Shown: positions 1-9,600 of the stretch, piece after piece | Layout: every line of letters begins with the position of its first letter | Position numbering within the stretch: position 1 is the stretch's first letter | IMG/VR virus record: IMGVR_UViG_3300033145_000280 | Location: 1 to 44,189 of that record | DNA length: 44,189 nt | Strand: one strand, 5' to 3' | DNA from: a virus | Program-made: the position numbers and the translations under genes | Notes under the pieces: model-generated | Databases searched by the model: none | What the model was told of the DNA's origin: nothing | The model's input: only the letters and a program-made list of their open reading frames with translations

Positions 1-2
1 TC

Positions 3-1709
3 CAACAGAACATGCTTAATCAATATGGAAAACTACCTTTCTCAGTAGTGTCTTCTAACTGGATCACTGAAGAGCTTACTGGAAAGACTGCCGCGCTTCC
101 AGTAGTACTACCTGGAGTAGATAAAGATATTTTTCATAGAGGAGACAGGCAACAGGGAGATGATAGGTTTACTATTCTAATGCCTCTAATAGGTACCTAC
201 TGGTTTAAAGGAACAGACAGAGGTATACAATTAGCAGATTATTTGTTTAAATTATTTGATCAAGCAGAAGAAGAACTACGTATCCTTGCTTACGGTGCTT
301 CACATGTACCTACTGTGCCTAGAATTACTTGTTTAGGGGACTTAAGTCAAGCGAGAATTGCATACATACTTCAACGAGAGATAGATCTTTTTATAGATCC
401 TAGCTATATTCACTCATATGGAATGCCATCAGCAGAGGCACTAGCTTCTAATGTAAGAGTAATTAGCTGGGACAATAAAGGTATTCATGACGTAGCTACT
501 GCAGGATACACAGTGTATGATAATGAGATGTCTCCTAAAGACCTAGCTCAGAAAATATTTGATGATAGAGATACATCATGGCATCCTTTTGATCCTGAAG
601 TACTAGATAGAAAGGATGCAGTTCAACAATTCATCAGTGTCTTAGAAAAACGATATTTACTTAGAGCAAAACGACATAAGATTAATGTCATTACTCCTCA
701 TGCACGTAAGCATGGTGGACCGACAACCATTATTAACTTAGCTAATATTCTCCAGCATCTAGGACATACTGTAAATCTAGTAGTTAATTATGCAGATTTC
801 AAAGGTGAGATCTTAGATATGTGTAATGTTGAAATCTATACAGACTGGCAACACGCTCCTAAATGTGACCTTATGATTATTAACTCAGACAATCCTTTTG
901 CTGAAGAGATGATGGCAAATGAACCTCATGCAAAGAAAGTTATGTTTAAGTTAAGTCATAACGCTAGGTTTAAAGTAATAGAAGAAGGCAACCTAAGACT
1001 ACCTGTGTGGGATAACATCATGTGTTCAACAACTCCTATGGTAGAAGCAACAAAGAAACCTATTGATGACTCATGGAAACACATCTCTTGGCCGAATGAT
1101 AAGGTAGATAGAGTAGGATGGTATCACTATACGCATCCTTTGTTTAACTGTCTTCCACAGAATAGAACATACGGTACTTTAGGAGGAGAAAATCAAGTTG
1201 TCATAGGAACTTTAATCCATCCGCATCCTCTTAAAGGAACTAAGATGGCACTAGCAGTTATGGAAGCACTAATAAAAAAGTATGGTGCTAAAATACACTG
1301 TCTTGGATTTGGTGAATGTAAATTTGGCGATCAACCATCATGGATGGAGTATATCTATAATGCTACTAGAGTAGAATTAGCCCAGTGTTTTAGACACGTA
1401 GACATCTGGATCAATGCTTCTCACACTGAAGGACTAGGAAGAATTCCTCTAGAACTAATGTCATCTGGAGCCTGTGTTGTTGCATCTGATACAGGAGCAG
1501 AGTTCTTAGAAGACAGGAAGAACTGTCTATTGTACCCTATTGATGATGCTCAAGCATGTGCTGTACGAGTAAATAAACTACTTACTGATCCTAATTTATT
1601 TACTACCTTAGCACTGGCTGGACATAAGACAGCACAAGAGGCAGGAGATCCCTTGACATATACTAATAATATTGCTAGAATTATTGACAAGATTATGGAG
1701 GAGAAATGA
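3..1709 (+). CDS. Tandem GT4-type glycosyltransferase, 5' partial
   Basis: The reading frame is open to the left edge, so the gene starts outside the window; the first in-window Met is at 12. Numbered from that Met, residues 1-215 look like the C-terminal half of one GT-B/GT4 transferase (nucleotide-sugar side, with PSAEAL near 139-144). A second, complete GT4 unit follows from about residue 224 (N-terminal GGPTTIINLA). The second unit keeps the E-x7-E signature of retaining GT4 enzymes (E473 and E481). In the first unit the leading Glu is replaced by His134, so that half may be inactive or altered. It probably transfers two sugars in sequence to a glycan in the cytoplasm. The next gene overlaps its stop by four bases. 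Family is confident; donor and acceptor are unknown. Confidence 0.88.
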   Translation, partial: QQNMLNQYGKLPFSVVSSNWITEELTGKTAALPVVLPGVDKDIFHRGDRQQGDDRFTILMPLIGTYWFKGTDRGIQLADYLFKLFDQAEEELRILAYGASHVPTVPRITCLGDLSQARIAYILQREIDLFIDPSYIHSYGMPSAEALASNVRVISWDNKGIHDVATAGYTVYDNEMSPKDLAQKIFDDRDTSWHPFDPEVLDRKDAVQQFISVLEKRYLLRAKRHKINVITPHARKHGGPTTIINLANILQHLGHTVNLVVNYADFKGEILDMCNVEIYTDWQHAPKCDLMIINSDNPFAEEMMANEPHAKKVMFKLSHNARFKVIEEGNLRLPVWDNIMCSTTPMVEATKKPIDDSWKHISWPNDKVDRVGWYHYTHPLFNCLPQNRTYGTLGGENQVVIGTLIHPHPLKGTKMALAVMEALIKKYGAKIHCLGFGECKFGDQPSWMEYIYNATRVELAQCFRHVDIWINASHTEGLGRIPLELMSSGACVVASDTGAEFLEDRKNCLLYPIDDAQACAVRVNKLLTDPNLFTTLALAGHKTAQEAGDPLTYTNNIARIIDKIMEEK

Positions 1710-2470
1710 ACATTACTAGAGGTGTAGCCATCTGTCACTACAATAGGTTAGTACACCTAGGTAAAATTATTCAAGCAGTTAAAGATACTGTACCTGAAGA
1801 TACTCAGATAGTTGTGTGTGATGATGGGTCTAATAACTCTGAAGGAGAGGTAGCAGTCAATGTTGGTGACATCTGCAGAGAGCATGAAGTTCTCTTAATT
1901 CAAGGACCTAACCTAGGTGTAGCTGCTAATAAAAATAGAGGATTATGGGCACTAAAGAATAAGCATTTCATTTGTATTCTAGAAGATGACCTAATCCCGA
2001 TAGAGAAAGGATGGTTTGAAGCGTATGAAAAAGCAACAACCTTCTCAAACATCAACCACTTCTGTAGAATCCAAGACAAAGAGATTCCAGAAATTGTTCC
2101 AGCCTTTAAAGAATACATGGAAACACATGGACTATCACCTATCTACGCTTCATCACCCAGAGGCGACCTCACTTTTATTACTCATAATGTAGTTAAAAAA
2201 GTAGGAGGATTTAATAATAGTTTCCGTGGCGCAGGATATGCCCACGGTGAATGGAGCGGTAGAGTATACAAAGCTGAACTCATTGGACACCCTCGTAAAT
2301 GGGTTGATATTAAAGAAGCTAGAGATAAGTTTGAACAAATTGGAGACACCACAGGAGGGCGATGGAACGACAACGAACAAACAATACGCAATCAATTAAA
2401 GAAGAATGACAAGCTATTAAAAAAACTAAAGAATAACCCATATGTATTTCATCCTATCGTATTAGAATAA
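1706..2470 (+). CDS. GT2-family (GT-A fold) glycosyltransferase
   Basis: A 254-aa protein with the GT-A inverting fold signature: an N-terminal strand followed by DDGS (residues 39-42), the GPNLGVAANKNRGL loop (67-80) that orients the nucleotide sugar, and a metal-binding LEDD (92-95, the DxD equivalent). There is no membrane segment, so it is soluble and acts in the cytoplasm. It starts inside the stop of the preceding transferase with GGAGG upstream, which implies translational coupling and a shared pathway. The C-terminus is Lys-rich and helical. The sugar donor cannot be read from sequence. Confidence 0.9.
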   Translation: MNITRGVAICHYNRLVHLGKIIQAVKDTVPEDTQIVVCDDGSNNSEGEVAVNVGDICREHEVLLIQGPNLGVAANKNRGLWALKNKHFICILEDDLIPIEKGWFEAYEKATTFSNINHFCRIQDKEIPEIVPAFKEYMETHGLSPIYASSPRGDLTFITHNVVKKVGGFNNSFRGAGYAHGEWSGRVYKAELIGHPRKWVDIKEARDKFEQIGDTTGGRWNDNEQTIRNQLKKNDKLLKKLKNNPYVFHPIVLE

Positions 2471-2480
2471 GGAGAATATT

Positions 2481-2663
2481 ATGCTATCTGAAGATACTAT
2501 TGAAGAAGCAATCAGACTTATTGAACATTGCCTTGATAAACTAGGAGATCTAGACTCATCTATTGAAGGATGGATTGAACTATTAGATGTTGCTTCAGAT
2601 GAAATTACTGTAGCACGAAACGCTGCTAAGTGTGATTTAGAGGATGACTTTGACAGGGAGTAA
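2481..2663 (+). CDS. Small acidic helical protein, unknown function
   Basis: This 60-aa protein has a strong AAGGAG ribosome-binding site at good spacing, so it is probably real. It is acidic and predicted all-helical (many Glu, Asp, Leu, Ile) with one Cys. Its 3' end overlaps the start of the deformylase gene by 20 bases. I recognise no family. It could be a small partner of the flanking enzymes. Confidence 0.7.
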   Translation: MLSEDTIEEAIRLIEHCLDKLGDLDSSIEGWIELLDVASDEITVARNAAKCDLEDDFDRE

Positions 2664-3279
2664 TTTAACATGGAAAACTGCTGAAGGTATCTCTCTTCCA
2701 GCAATAGAACCTAAGACGTTAGACGTAGCTATCTTCCCTCTACATGAGAAGGTTCTACGTACTATCTGTACTGAGGTATCAGAAGAAATTGCTAGAGGAG
2801 ATGACTTTAGGAAGCATGTAGCGTTCATGTTATGTACACTTTATGATACTAAAAAACCAGGCGTTGGGTTAGCTAGTATTCAGGTCGGTTTACCTCTCAG
2901 AGTTATCGTTATTGACACTGAGTGGCCGCACACAATGAAAACTAACCCTAAGGTACTGCTTAATCCTGTGATCGTAGGGGAAGAGGGGACACAAGAGAGC
3001 CGAGAAGGGTGTCTCTCTATCCCCCTCAATTACAAGAACATTATAAACAGACACGCTAAAGTTACAGTAGGAGCAATTACTCTAGACTGGGAGCCAATTA
3101 GCTTTGAGGCAGAGGGAATTGAATCAGCGGTCATACAACATGAGATAGATCACCTTAATGGGAAGCTCTTTATTGATCACCTATCTAGACTAAAGAGACA
3201 AATGTATTTCAAGAAGATTCTTAAGTACGCAAAGAAAGGATACTACGCACATAAAAATGGACATATTAAAAAGCCCTGA
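2644..3279 (+). CDS. def: Peptide deformylase
   Basis: The protein carries all three peptide deformylase motifs: GVGLASIQ (residues 73-80), EGCLS (121-125) and QHEIDH (165-170), so the metal ligands Cys and two His and the catalytic Glu are present. The family removes the formyl group from N-terminal Met of new proteins; phage and cyanophage versions are known. At 211 aa it has about 20 extra N-terminal residues and a basic C-terminal tail. The ATG at 2644 has AGAGG directly against it with no spacing, while a better AGGGAG at about 2656 precedes an ATG (2670) in the wrong frame that stops after four codons, so the start is uncertain. It sits in a glycosyltransferase operon, which is unusual. 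Confidence 0.93.
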   Translation: MTLTGSNLTWKTAEGISLPAIEPKTLDVAIFPLHEKVLRTICTEVSEEIARGDDFRKHVAFMLCTLYDTKKPGVGLASIQVGLPLRVIVIDTEWPHTMKTNPKVLLNPVIVGEEGTQESREGCLSIPLNYKNIINRHAKVTVGAITLDWEPISFEAEGIESAVIQHEIDHLNGKLFIDHLSRLKRQMYFKKILKYAKKGYYAHKNGHIKKP

Positions 3280-4153
3280 GTTTCAAATCATTGTTCAACT
3301 ACTAGGACCTGACTATCTCTGGTCTGCTTCACGTAACTATGGAGACGGCGATGTTATTAAAGGTGCAGCTAAAGCCTATGATGAAACAAGAAAGATCATT
3401 CGTAAATTAGTTAATCAAGCCAGAGAACGAGAACGTAAGCCAGGTGAAAGACTACCTAGAGATTTGGAATTCGCTCTTCTTGTCAAGAGCTTAGGGTGGC
3501 CTTTATTCAGCACTGTACCTGAATTGAAAGAGATAAAAGATGAAGGATGGAGAAGCCTTGCTGCTGCATTCTGGCCTAATGGTACACCTATTCAGGGTGG
3601 AGCATTCGTAGATGTAGGAAATGCCACCTACGATGATGTGTACATAGCTACCATTAGAGCAACTTCGATGATGTTAAAAACATATGACTACACCAATCGA
3701 GCCGTCCTAGATAATAGGGTGTGGCAGCGAGGCGATCCTAACGTACTAGTACACTTTGAGGTACGGAATGATTTAAGGTCAATGATTTTAGATGGTTCTC
3801 AAAGAAATGCTACATGGATTAGACGAAAGCTAGGGAGAGGATTAAGATCAGCAATTAAATTTAGTAAATCAGACATGGGTAAAGTCTCTACTAAGCTCAT
3901 GATAGAGTGGGCCAGAGCAGGATTCATAGGATCACCAGCAGGAGCCATGATCTCAGGCTGTCCAGGTGCTACCTATGGATGGGGGGCTCTTGCTCCTGCT
4001 AATGGTATCCCTCTAGTAGTATGTATTAACAAAGTATTAGACGGTAAATGTTTCCTAGGAGTCACACCAGATCACAGGGCATTCGATGGTAAGGTTGCCA
4101 GTAAACTGTATGATTACCTAGGACCAAAAGTGGAGGAACTAGTAAATGACTAA
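3257..4153 (+). CDS. Stand-alone E2-type (CAT-fold) acyltransferase
   Basis: The C-terminus has the active-site signature of 2-oxoacid dehydrogenase E2 catalytic domains, DHRAFDG (residues 272-278), where His is the general base and Asp-Gly closes the site. It is preceded by a Gly/Pro-rich strand region (about 230-260) like that before the E2 active site. The 298-aa protein has no lipoyl domain and no E1/E3-binding domain, so it cannot be a full E2 subunit. Known members of the fold transfer acyl groups from CoA or lipoamide as trimers. In this operon it may acylate a sugar or lipid; interference with the host pyruvate dehydrogenase core is an alternative. It overlaps the deformylase by 23 bases and the dehydrogenase by 8. 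Confidence 0.75.
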   Translation: MDILKSPEFQIIVQLLGPDYLWSASRNYGDGDVIKGAAKAYDETRKIIRKLVNQARERERKPGERLPRDLEFALLVKSLGWPLFSTVPELKEIKDEGWRSLAAAFWPNGTPIQGGAFVDVGNATYDDVYIATIRATSMMLKTYDYTNRAVLDNRVWQRGDPNVLVHFEVRNDLRSMILDGSQRNATWIRRKLGRGLRSAIKFSKSDMGKVSTKLMIEWARAGFIGSPAGAMISGCPGATYGWGALAPANGIPLVVCINKVLDGKCFLGVTPDHRAFDGKVASKLYDYLGPKVEELVND

Positions 4154-4814
4154 CACATTAATCATCGGTGGAAGTAAAGGACTAGGAGAAGTAATTGCAC
4201 AATATTGTAATGACAGAGCACATGATGTCACATGTCTCAGCCGTAGCACCGATCCTAATCTAGACCTTAATTGGAATGGACCTACTATTATCAGTAGAGT
4301 TAGAGGAGTGATCAGAAACATGGGAGGCATTGATAATTTAATTGTTTCTTCTGGTCACGGTATCTATCTTAACCCTATTGGTAACTCAGAAGACGTAGAA
4401 GAAACTCTTAGAGTCAATCACACCGGACCCATCTTTGTCTTCCGTGCTGCCTTGAAGGGTTTGCTGAAGAGTCAAGGTAAGGCTTGCATGATCACCTCTA
4501 CATGCGCTAGGAAGCCCGGTTCAGGGGGTTTGAGCGTTTATGGCAGTTCTAAGGCCGGACTCAATGGGTACGTACTAAATGAGTCCCGAAGAGTTTCAAG
4601 AAAGGGAATTGCCCTTTTTGCGGTGTCCCCAGGGTGGTTTGAAGGCCCGATGGTAGAAGATTTAAATGTTAAGGCTAGAGAGGCTGCTGAGAAGGCTATA
4701 CCCTTTGGGAGGTTTGGAAACATGGAGGAGATAGCCAGATTTACTGTTAGTCTACTTGAACAATCTAACTGGTGTGTAGGAGGACAAATCTTTGAGTGTA
4801 GCGGAGGACTCTAA
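4146..4814 (+). CDS. Short-chain dehydrogenase/reductase (FabG-like)
   Basis: A 222-aa classical SDR. The Rossmann glycine motif is GGSKGLG (residues 8-14), the NAG-equivalent is SSGHG (68-72), structural Asn91 is present, the catalytic Ser is 118 or 119, and Tyr132/Lys136 form YxxxK. PGWFEGPM follows (162-169). It should be an NAD(P)H-dependent oxidoreductase of a keto or hydroxyl group, such as a nucleotide-sugar or acyl intermediate. GGAGGA precedes the start, and the gene is coupled to neighbours on both sides. One line within 4441-4720 counts about 58% GC against about 43% at the gene start. Confidence 0.9.
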   Translation: MTNTLIIGGSKGLGEVIAQYCNDRAHDVTCLSRSTDPNLDLNWNGPTIISRVRGVIRNMGGIDNLIVSSGHGIYLNPIGNSEDVEETLRVNHTGPIFVFRAALKGLLKSQGKACMITSTCARKPGSGGLSVYGSSKAGLNGYVLNESRRVSRKGIALFAVSPGWFEGPMVEDLNVKAREAAEKAIPFGRFGNMEEIARFTVSLLEQSNWCVGGQIFECSGGL

Positions 4815-5710
4815 TGAAGATAGCATTCGCACATTATAGATTCCACTATGAGGGCAGAGAAGTAGCTACCTATGGTAAGTGTATGGTCAGAGAACTCAGA
4901 GCCCGAGGTCATGAAGTCACTGAAATTCCTAAGACTCGCTTTAAAGATGACAATCAGTATAAACAATTTGACTTACTAATAGACGTAGACTCTGGACGTG
5001 ATATGAATGGAGACTATGGTTGGCATCTTCATGATGCTCCTGTACCTATCCCAAGTGTAGCATTCTTTATTGATACGCACGGTAAAACAGATCTACATGC
5101 TAGAATATCTAGACGTGCGGACCATGTATTCTTTGCTGTCTGGGATAAAAGAAACGTATTCGCTGATCATGACTCTGCTCATTGGTGTCCTAACTTTACA
5201 GACTTAGAGTTCTTTGATAGAGAGCAACATAAGGAAGCAGTTCCTAAGTTTAACTTCGGCTTCTTTGGATCTAAGGGAGGATTGGATAGAGCTGATCCTA
5301 TGATTGCCTTAGCACAAAAGTATAACTGGACCTATGATGTTAGACAGATTAGTATAAAAGGAAAGCATCAATGGCCTAGAACAGCAGAAGCGATGGCTAA
5401 TTGTAAGGTGCTATGGAATCATGGACAGAAGCACGACGATCCAAATTTACGGGTGTTAGAAAGTATGGCTATGGGTAGAGTCTTAATCAATCCTCAAGAT
5501 GATCGTTCAGGGATCGGCTACTTATTCGAGCCGTGGATCGACTACCTACCCTACGTTCCTTATACATGTGAAGAGTTATTTGAACGTATGAAATTTGCAA
5601 TTAACCGACTTGATGCCTGTGCTAAAATAGCTGAGAATGCCTATCAAAAGGTGATTCATAACCATCTCACTAAACATAGAATCAAGCAGATAATGGAGGT
5701 AGTTTCATGA
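4814..5710 (+). CDS. GT-B glycosyltransferase (Glyco_trans_1_2-like)
   Basis: A 298-aa protein whose C-terminal half has the nucleotide-sugar binding helix typical of GT-B group 1 enzymes: DPNLRVLESMAMG (about 209-221) followed by a short strand and NPQDD. The N-terminal half is a Rossmann-like acceptor domain with several His/Asp loops. It is shorter than most GT4 proteins, as in minimal phage transferases. It starts within the TAATG overlap of the dehydrogenase stop, with GGAGGA upstream. It is probably cytoplasmic and in the same glycan pathway as its neighbours. Confidence 0.82.
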   Translation: MKIAFAHYRFHYEGREVATYGKCMVRELRARGHEVTEIPKTRFKDDNQYKQFDLLIDVDSGRDMNGDYGWHLHDAPVPIPSVAFFIDTHGKTDLHARISRRADHVFFAVWDKRNVFADHDSAHWCPNFTDLEFFDREQHKEAVPKFNFGFFGSKGGLDRADPMIALAQKYNWTYDVRQISIKGKHQWPRTAEAMANCKVLWNHGQKHDDPNLRVLESMAMGRVLINPQDDRSGIGYLFEPWIDYLPYVPYTCEELFERMKFAINRLDACAKIAENAYQKVIHNHLTKHRIKQIMEVVS

Positions 5711-6441
5711 TCGTCCCGCTCATCATGGTTTGTAACGAAGCCTATTTTTTACCTTACGTACTCGAATCTATCTCTGATACCTTTGAACGTATAGTTATCT
5801 ATGATATGAATAGTGAAGATGACACTCCTAAAATTATTGATTGGTTCATGGACAAAGAAACAGACACTGAATTCTTTATGAGAAAGCTACCTTATTGTAG
5901 TCCTGGTGTCCAGGGGGCTCTTAGGAACGCGATGATTGCTGAAGCAAGGTCTGACTCTTACATATTAATTGATGGGGATGAGATCTATCATCCTAGACAT
6001 TCAATTTGTTTACCTCAGTTAGGAGTGGATTTACTAGAAGCACACCGTACAAATAGAAAGAAACGATACGGAGTCATTAGACGTATTGAACTTAGTACTG
6101 ACCTAACAGAACGCTATGATATAGAGAGAGATCATCATAGATTCTACACCAGAGATGCTATCTGGATGAGGTCGCACCCCGGAGAAAGAGCTTTCTATAA
6201 GCAGAACCATAAGAGTGAAGTAAACATGAGGAGCAGTGCTAAACTATACCACTTCCACAACGCTCTACGCTCACCCTATGAGGATAGAGTACCAGGACGC
6301 AAGAACAGAAAAGCCCAAGGATCATATCACCCCGGGCACCTGCAACCGTTTGATTTATTAGATGAACTACCTATCTTACGTAACCCTATAGAGGATTGGC
6401 CTGTCTCACCTGCACTAGAAAAGTTGCAGAATGATTATTAA
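5707..6441 (+). CDS. GT2-like (GT-A fold) glycosyltransferase
   Basis: This 244-aa protein begins like inverting GT2 enzymes with V-C-N-E (8-11), has NSEDDT (35-40) after the second strand, and a metal-binding DGDE (89-92, extended DxD). Conserved His residues near the C-terminus (LYHFHNA) resemble the catalytic tail of Glyco_tranf_2_4-type proteins. GGAGGT lies six bases ahead of the start and the gene overlaps its predecessor by four bases. It is the last large gene of the + strand operon. Substrate unknown. Confidence 0.85.
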   Translation: MIVPLIMVCNEAYFLPYVLESISDTFERIVIYDMNSEDDTPKIIDWFMDKETDTEFFMRKLPYCSPGVQGALRNAMIAEARSDSYILIDGDEIYHPRHSICLPQLGVDLLEAHRTNRKKRYGVIRRIELSTDLTERYDIERDHHRFYTRDAIWMRSHPGERAFYKQNHKSEVNMRSSAKLYHFHNALRSPYEDRVPGRKNRKAQGSYHPGHLQPFDLLDELPILRNPIEDWPVSPALEKLQNDY

Positions 6442-6610
6442 ATGTCTTTGTGGTAGGACAACAAACTATGGGATCTCTTGTAGTGTCTGCACTAAAGATG
6501 ATCCTCTGCATTCAAAAGAAATTGAAGAGATAGATATCTTTGATTTAGTAGACGAAGAAGATCATGAGAAATTAAAAGAGATACTTAAAAACTCCAGGCT
6601 ATCACAGTAA
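6431..6610 (+). CDS. Small zinc-ribbon-like protein
   Basis: A 59-aa ORF starts inside the stop region of the preceding glycosyltransferase and runs to the TAA at 6608-6610. It begins MIIKCLCG and has a C-x-C-G ... C-x2-C arrangement (Cys5, 7, 17, 20) like a small zinc ribbon, followed by an acidic helical tail. Overlap with the upstream gene implies translational coupling. Its last nine bases overlap the last codons of the large convergent internal virion gene. There is no strong Shine-Dalgarno, so moderate confidence. Confidence 0.62.
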   Translation: MIIKCLCGRTTNYGISCSVCTKDDPLHSKEIEEIDIFDLVDEEDHEKLKEILKNSRLSQ

Positions 6611-9600
6611 AGGCTTTATATTATCTATATACTTCTTCGACCTGGATTTCTTCTTCTTCTTACTCTTCCTAGCAAACATAGCAGGACCTAATAACTTACT
6701 AGCAAGTTTTGTATTAAAGTTATAACCACCTACGTTCATGCCGCTGTTCTCTTTATTCATTTCTCTAAACAACAGCTCTTTTTTCAAAGCCATAACTAAG
6801 TTATCAGCAGCTTTCCCTCGATGCTCCTTAGCAAATTCAATAGCATCCCAGAGACGAGTCCTTAATTGTTCTATACTCATACCTCCTAAACGAGGGTGCT
6901 TACCAAGATCATCCATATGTCCATCAGCCCACTTACCAAACTTAGTAAGTCCTGTTCTAACATCAGCATGTTGTGTAAAGAATGAACGTTCAATTTTCCC
7001 TAACGCATCATTAAACATCTCTTCATCACCGTTTAAAATAGCATACTTTATGTTCTTTACAAATACATTTCTTGCTTTCGTATACTTTTTATTCTGCATA
7101 CCTTCATGAAATAACTGTTGCTCTGGAGTAGTTCCCCATGATTTTCCTGTACCACCCATAAAGGAATTTAAGAGCAGATCATAAATAATATTACCACGCT
7201 TACCTGTCTTACTATTTTGTACCAGTCCTAAATCTTCTTGTAAACGAATAGTATTTGCACCAGTTAATATTCCAGCTCCAGCACCAATAGCTGCACCGAC
7301 CGGACCTCCACCAGCAGCACCAAGCAACCCACCTACTGCAGCAGCACCAAGCATTCCTCTATTATCTGCTAAGTTAAAGAAACCCACATCAGGATCACCT
7401 ACTTTTAATCCATATTTTTGCATTAGTGAAGGCATTAATAAACCTGTAAGCTGCATAACTGCCTTACTCATAGCATCACTTTTACCTGTTACAGGAATCT
7501 CTTCACCCCAACTACCTTTACCATAGAATAAACGAACCATAGGTGTAATAATAGAGAAAGGTTCTATAGGACTTAAATCTACCATTCTAGCTAGATCATT
7601 AGGCTCTGCTTCAGGAGAACTACTACCAGCCATCAACGAAGACCAAGGAAGAAATTCCATTGACCAAGCACGCATGTTAGCTTCATCTTCATCACCGAAT
7701 GCATAACCAGCAGCAGCTCCAGCAGCGCCTCCTCCTATAGCACCTACCATTGCTCCGATAGTACCCCAATTAGCTCCACCAAAAACAGCACCTAAGAATG
7801 CAGCAGACGAACCCCCTAACATAGCTCCAGTAGTTTGTCCGCTGTTTAACAATACTGAAGTACCTCTTTGTGCCCACAACGGAGCCTGTCGCATACCATC
7901 TTTAACTTCTTGAGGTGAACCAGGAGCAAGCTCAGCTTCAGACATTGCCCACTGCATAGCATTAGGAATTCTTAAAATGGCTGCTGTCCGCAGAGGAAAG
8001 TCCATTATATTATTCTTCATAATTCTAGTCATCTCAACAGGGAAAGTAATCCACGGAAATGCCATCTTCCTCAGTCCTTTGATTGAATTACCTACGTTCT
8101 TATACTGAGGAAGCCTACGTCCTACTTCCATGACTGCACTTTCAATAGAGTGACCGCCCCTTCGTAACTTCATAAAGTACATAGCCTTAGGCACCATATC
8201 CTCTTGAAGATATAGACTAGACATGTGATGAAGAGACTTGCTTACAAGAGATTTCTTCTTACCGGGCTCATCACCAATAAATTTCAACATTGCTTTAGTA
8301 AAGTTCTTAGCAAACAACGGAGATCCTGCTGAAGATGCTGCTGCAGCTTCAATGGCTGTAAAAGTATTTTGAAGATTAGCAAAACCCTCTGTAGTCTCGA
8401 ATGCATTCTTTTCAATCAGTTGCTGCACCAAAGGATGAGAGAAATCGTCAGTCAAATCAATAGTAGTACCTAGCTTAGTAGTCATCATGGTATCAACACC
8501 AGCCTTATCAAACACATCAATCAGACCACTCTTACTAAAGAGAAGATCTGAATCAATCTCAGTGTCAATTCGACCTTTAGCAACCTGTCTAAATACTTTA
8601 GTCATCCTAGACCCATCAGTAATAGCTTGCTTACTGAAAGGATTCATACCTGCCATAGCTAACATGACAAAGTTACCACTAAGGTTAGTCATATGAGTAG
8701 CAGGATTCAATGCTGTTCTTCCAGTCTTAAAAACAGCAGTCAAAAGAGACAGTGCATCAGTAGAATAAGACATTGCTCCAAACATCCCTTCCTCAGGATG
8801 AAAGAAGTCATTAAAAATCTCTACATTCATATGAGGAAGATCATCTAACCCATCAACAATATTACCAGCACTATCAACCTTCTTACCAGACTTAACTGCT
8901 ACCATCCTACGAAGCCGATTTGTTAACGGATTAGCACCACTGATACCATATCTAGCTGCAATCTCACCACCAAGGTCATTCAAATTTACCCATCTACCTT
9001 TTGCAGAAGGAGTAAGAGCCTCAAAAGCATCATTATCAAGGAACCACTTATTCAAACTAGACTGAGGTACTCCTCTGTGTTTAACAATAGAGTCCGCCAT
9101 AAAATCATACGTGTTTAACAGGAGCTTGTCATGTACTAAACTAAACTGATTAACTAATGCAGGATCAGTAATAATTTCACCGGCCTCAATCCCTGCCTCT
9201 AGTGCCGCTGGATCTCCATACTTCATTCTCTTTTGAAGTGAAGGACTAGTAAGTGTAGCAGGAATCTGACTAATATTCTTTCTAAGTCCTAGTCCTGCCT
9301 TGTTTACCTGGATAGCTCCTGGCTTAATCATCTGATTCCAAAGAGTAGAAGTGTACAAACCTCTAGCAACCGCAGCCCCTACTGTCTCTACCTTAACATG
9401 TCTACTAGGATCAGGGAGACTAGCAGAAGCAATCTCATCCGCAGCATAAAATCCAGAAGAGACCATCTCAGACTGTACTTGCTTATAAGCATCTAATTGA
9501 GATTGCCACTTCATAATCTCTTTAGGATTTTTCTTTCCAATAGCCTGTACAGCTTCATCCGTTTCATCTATCAAGCCCTGCATATACCTAAACCATGTAG

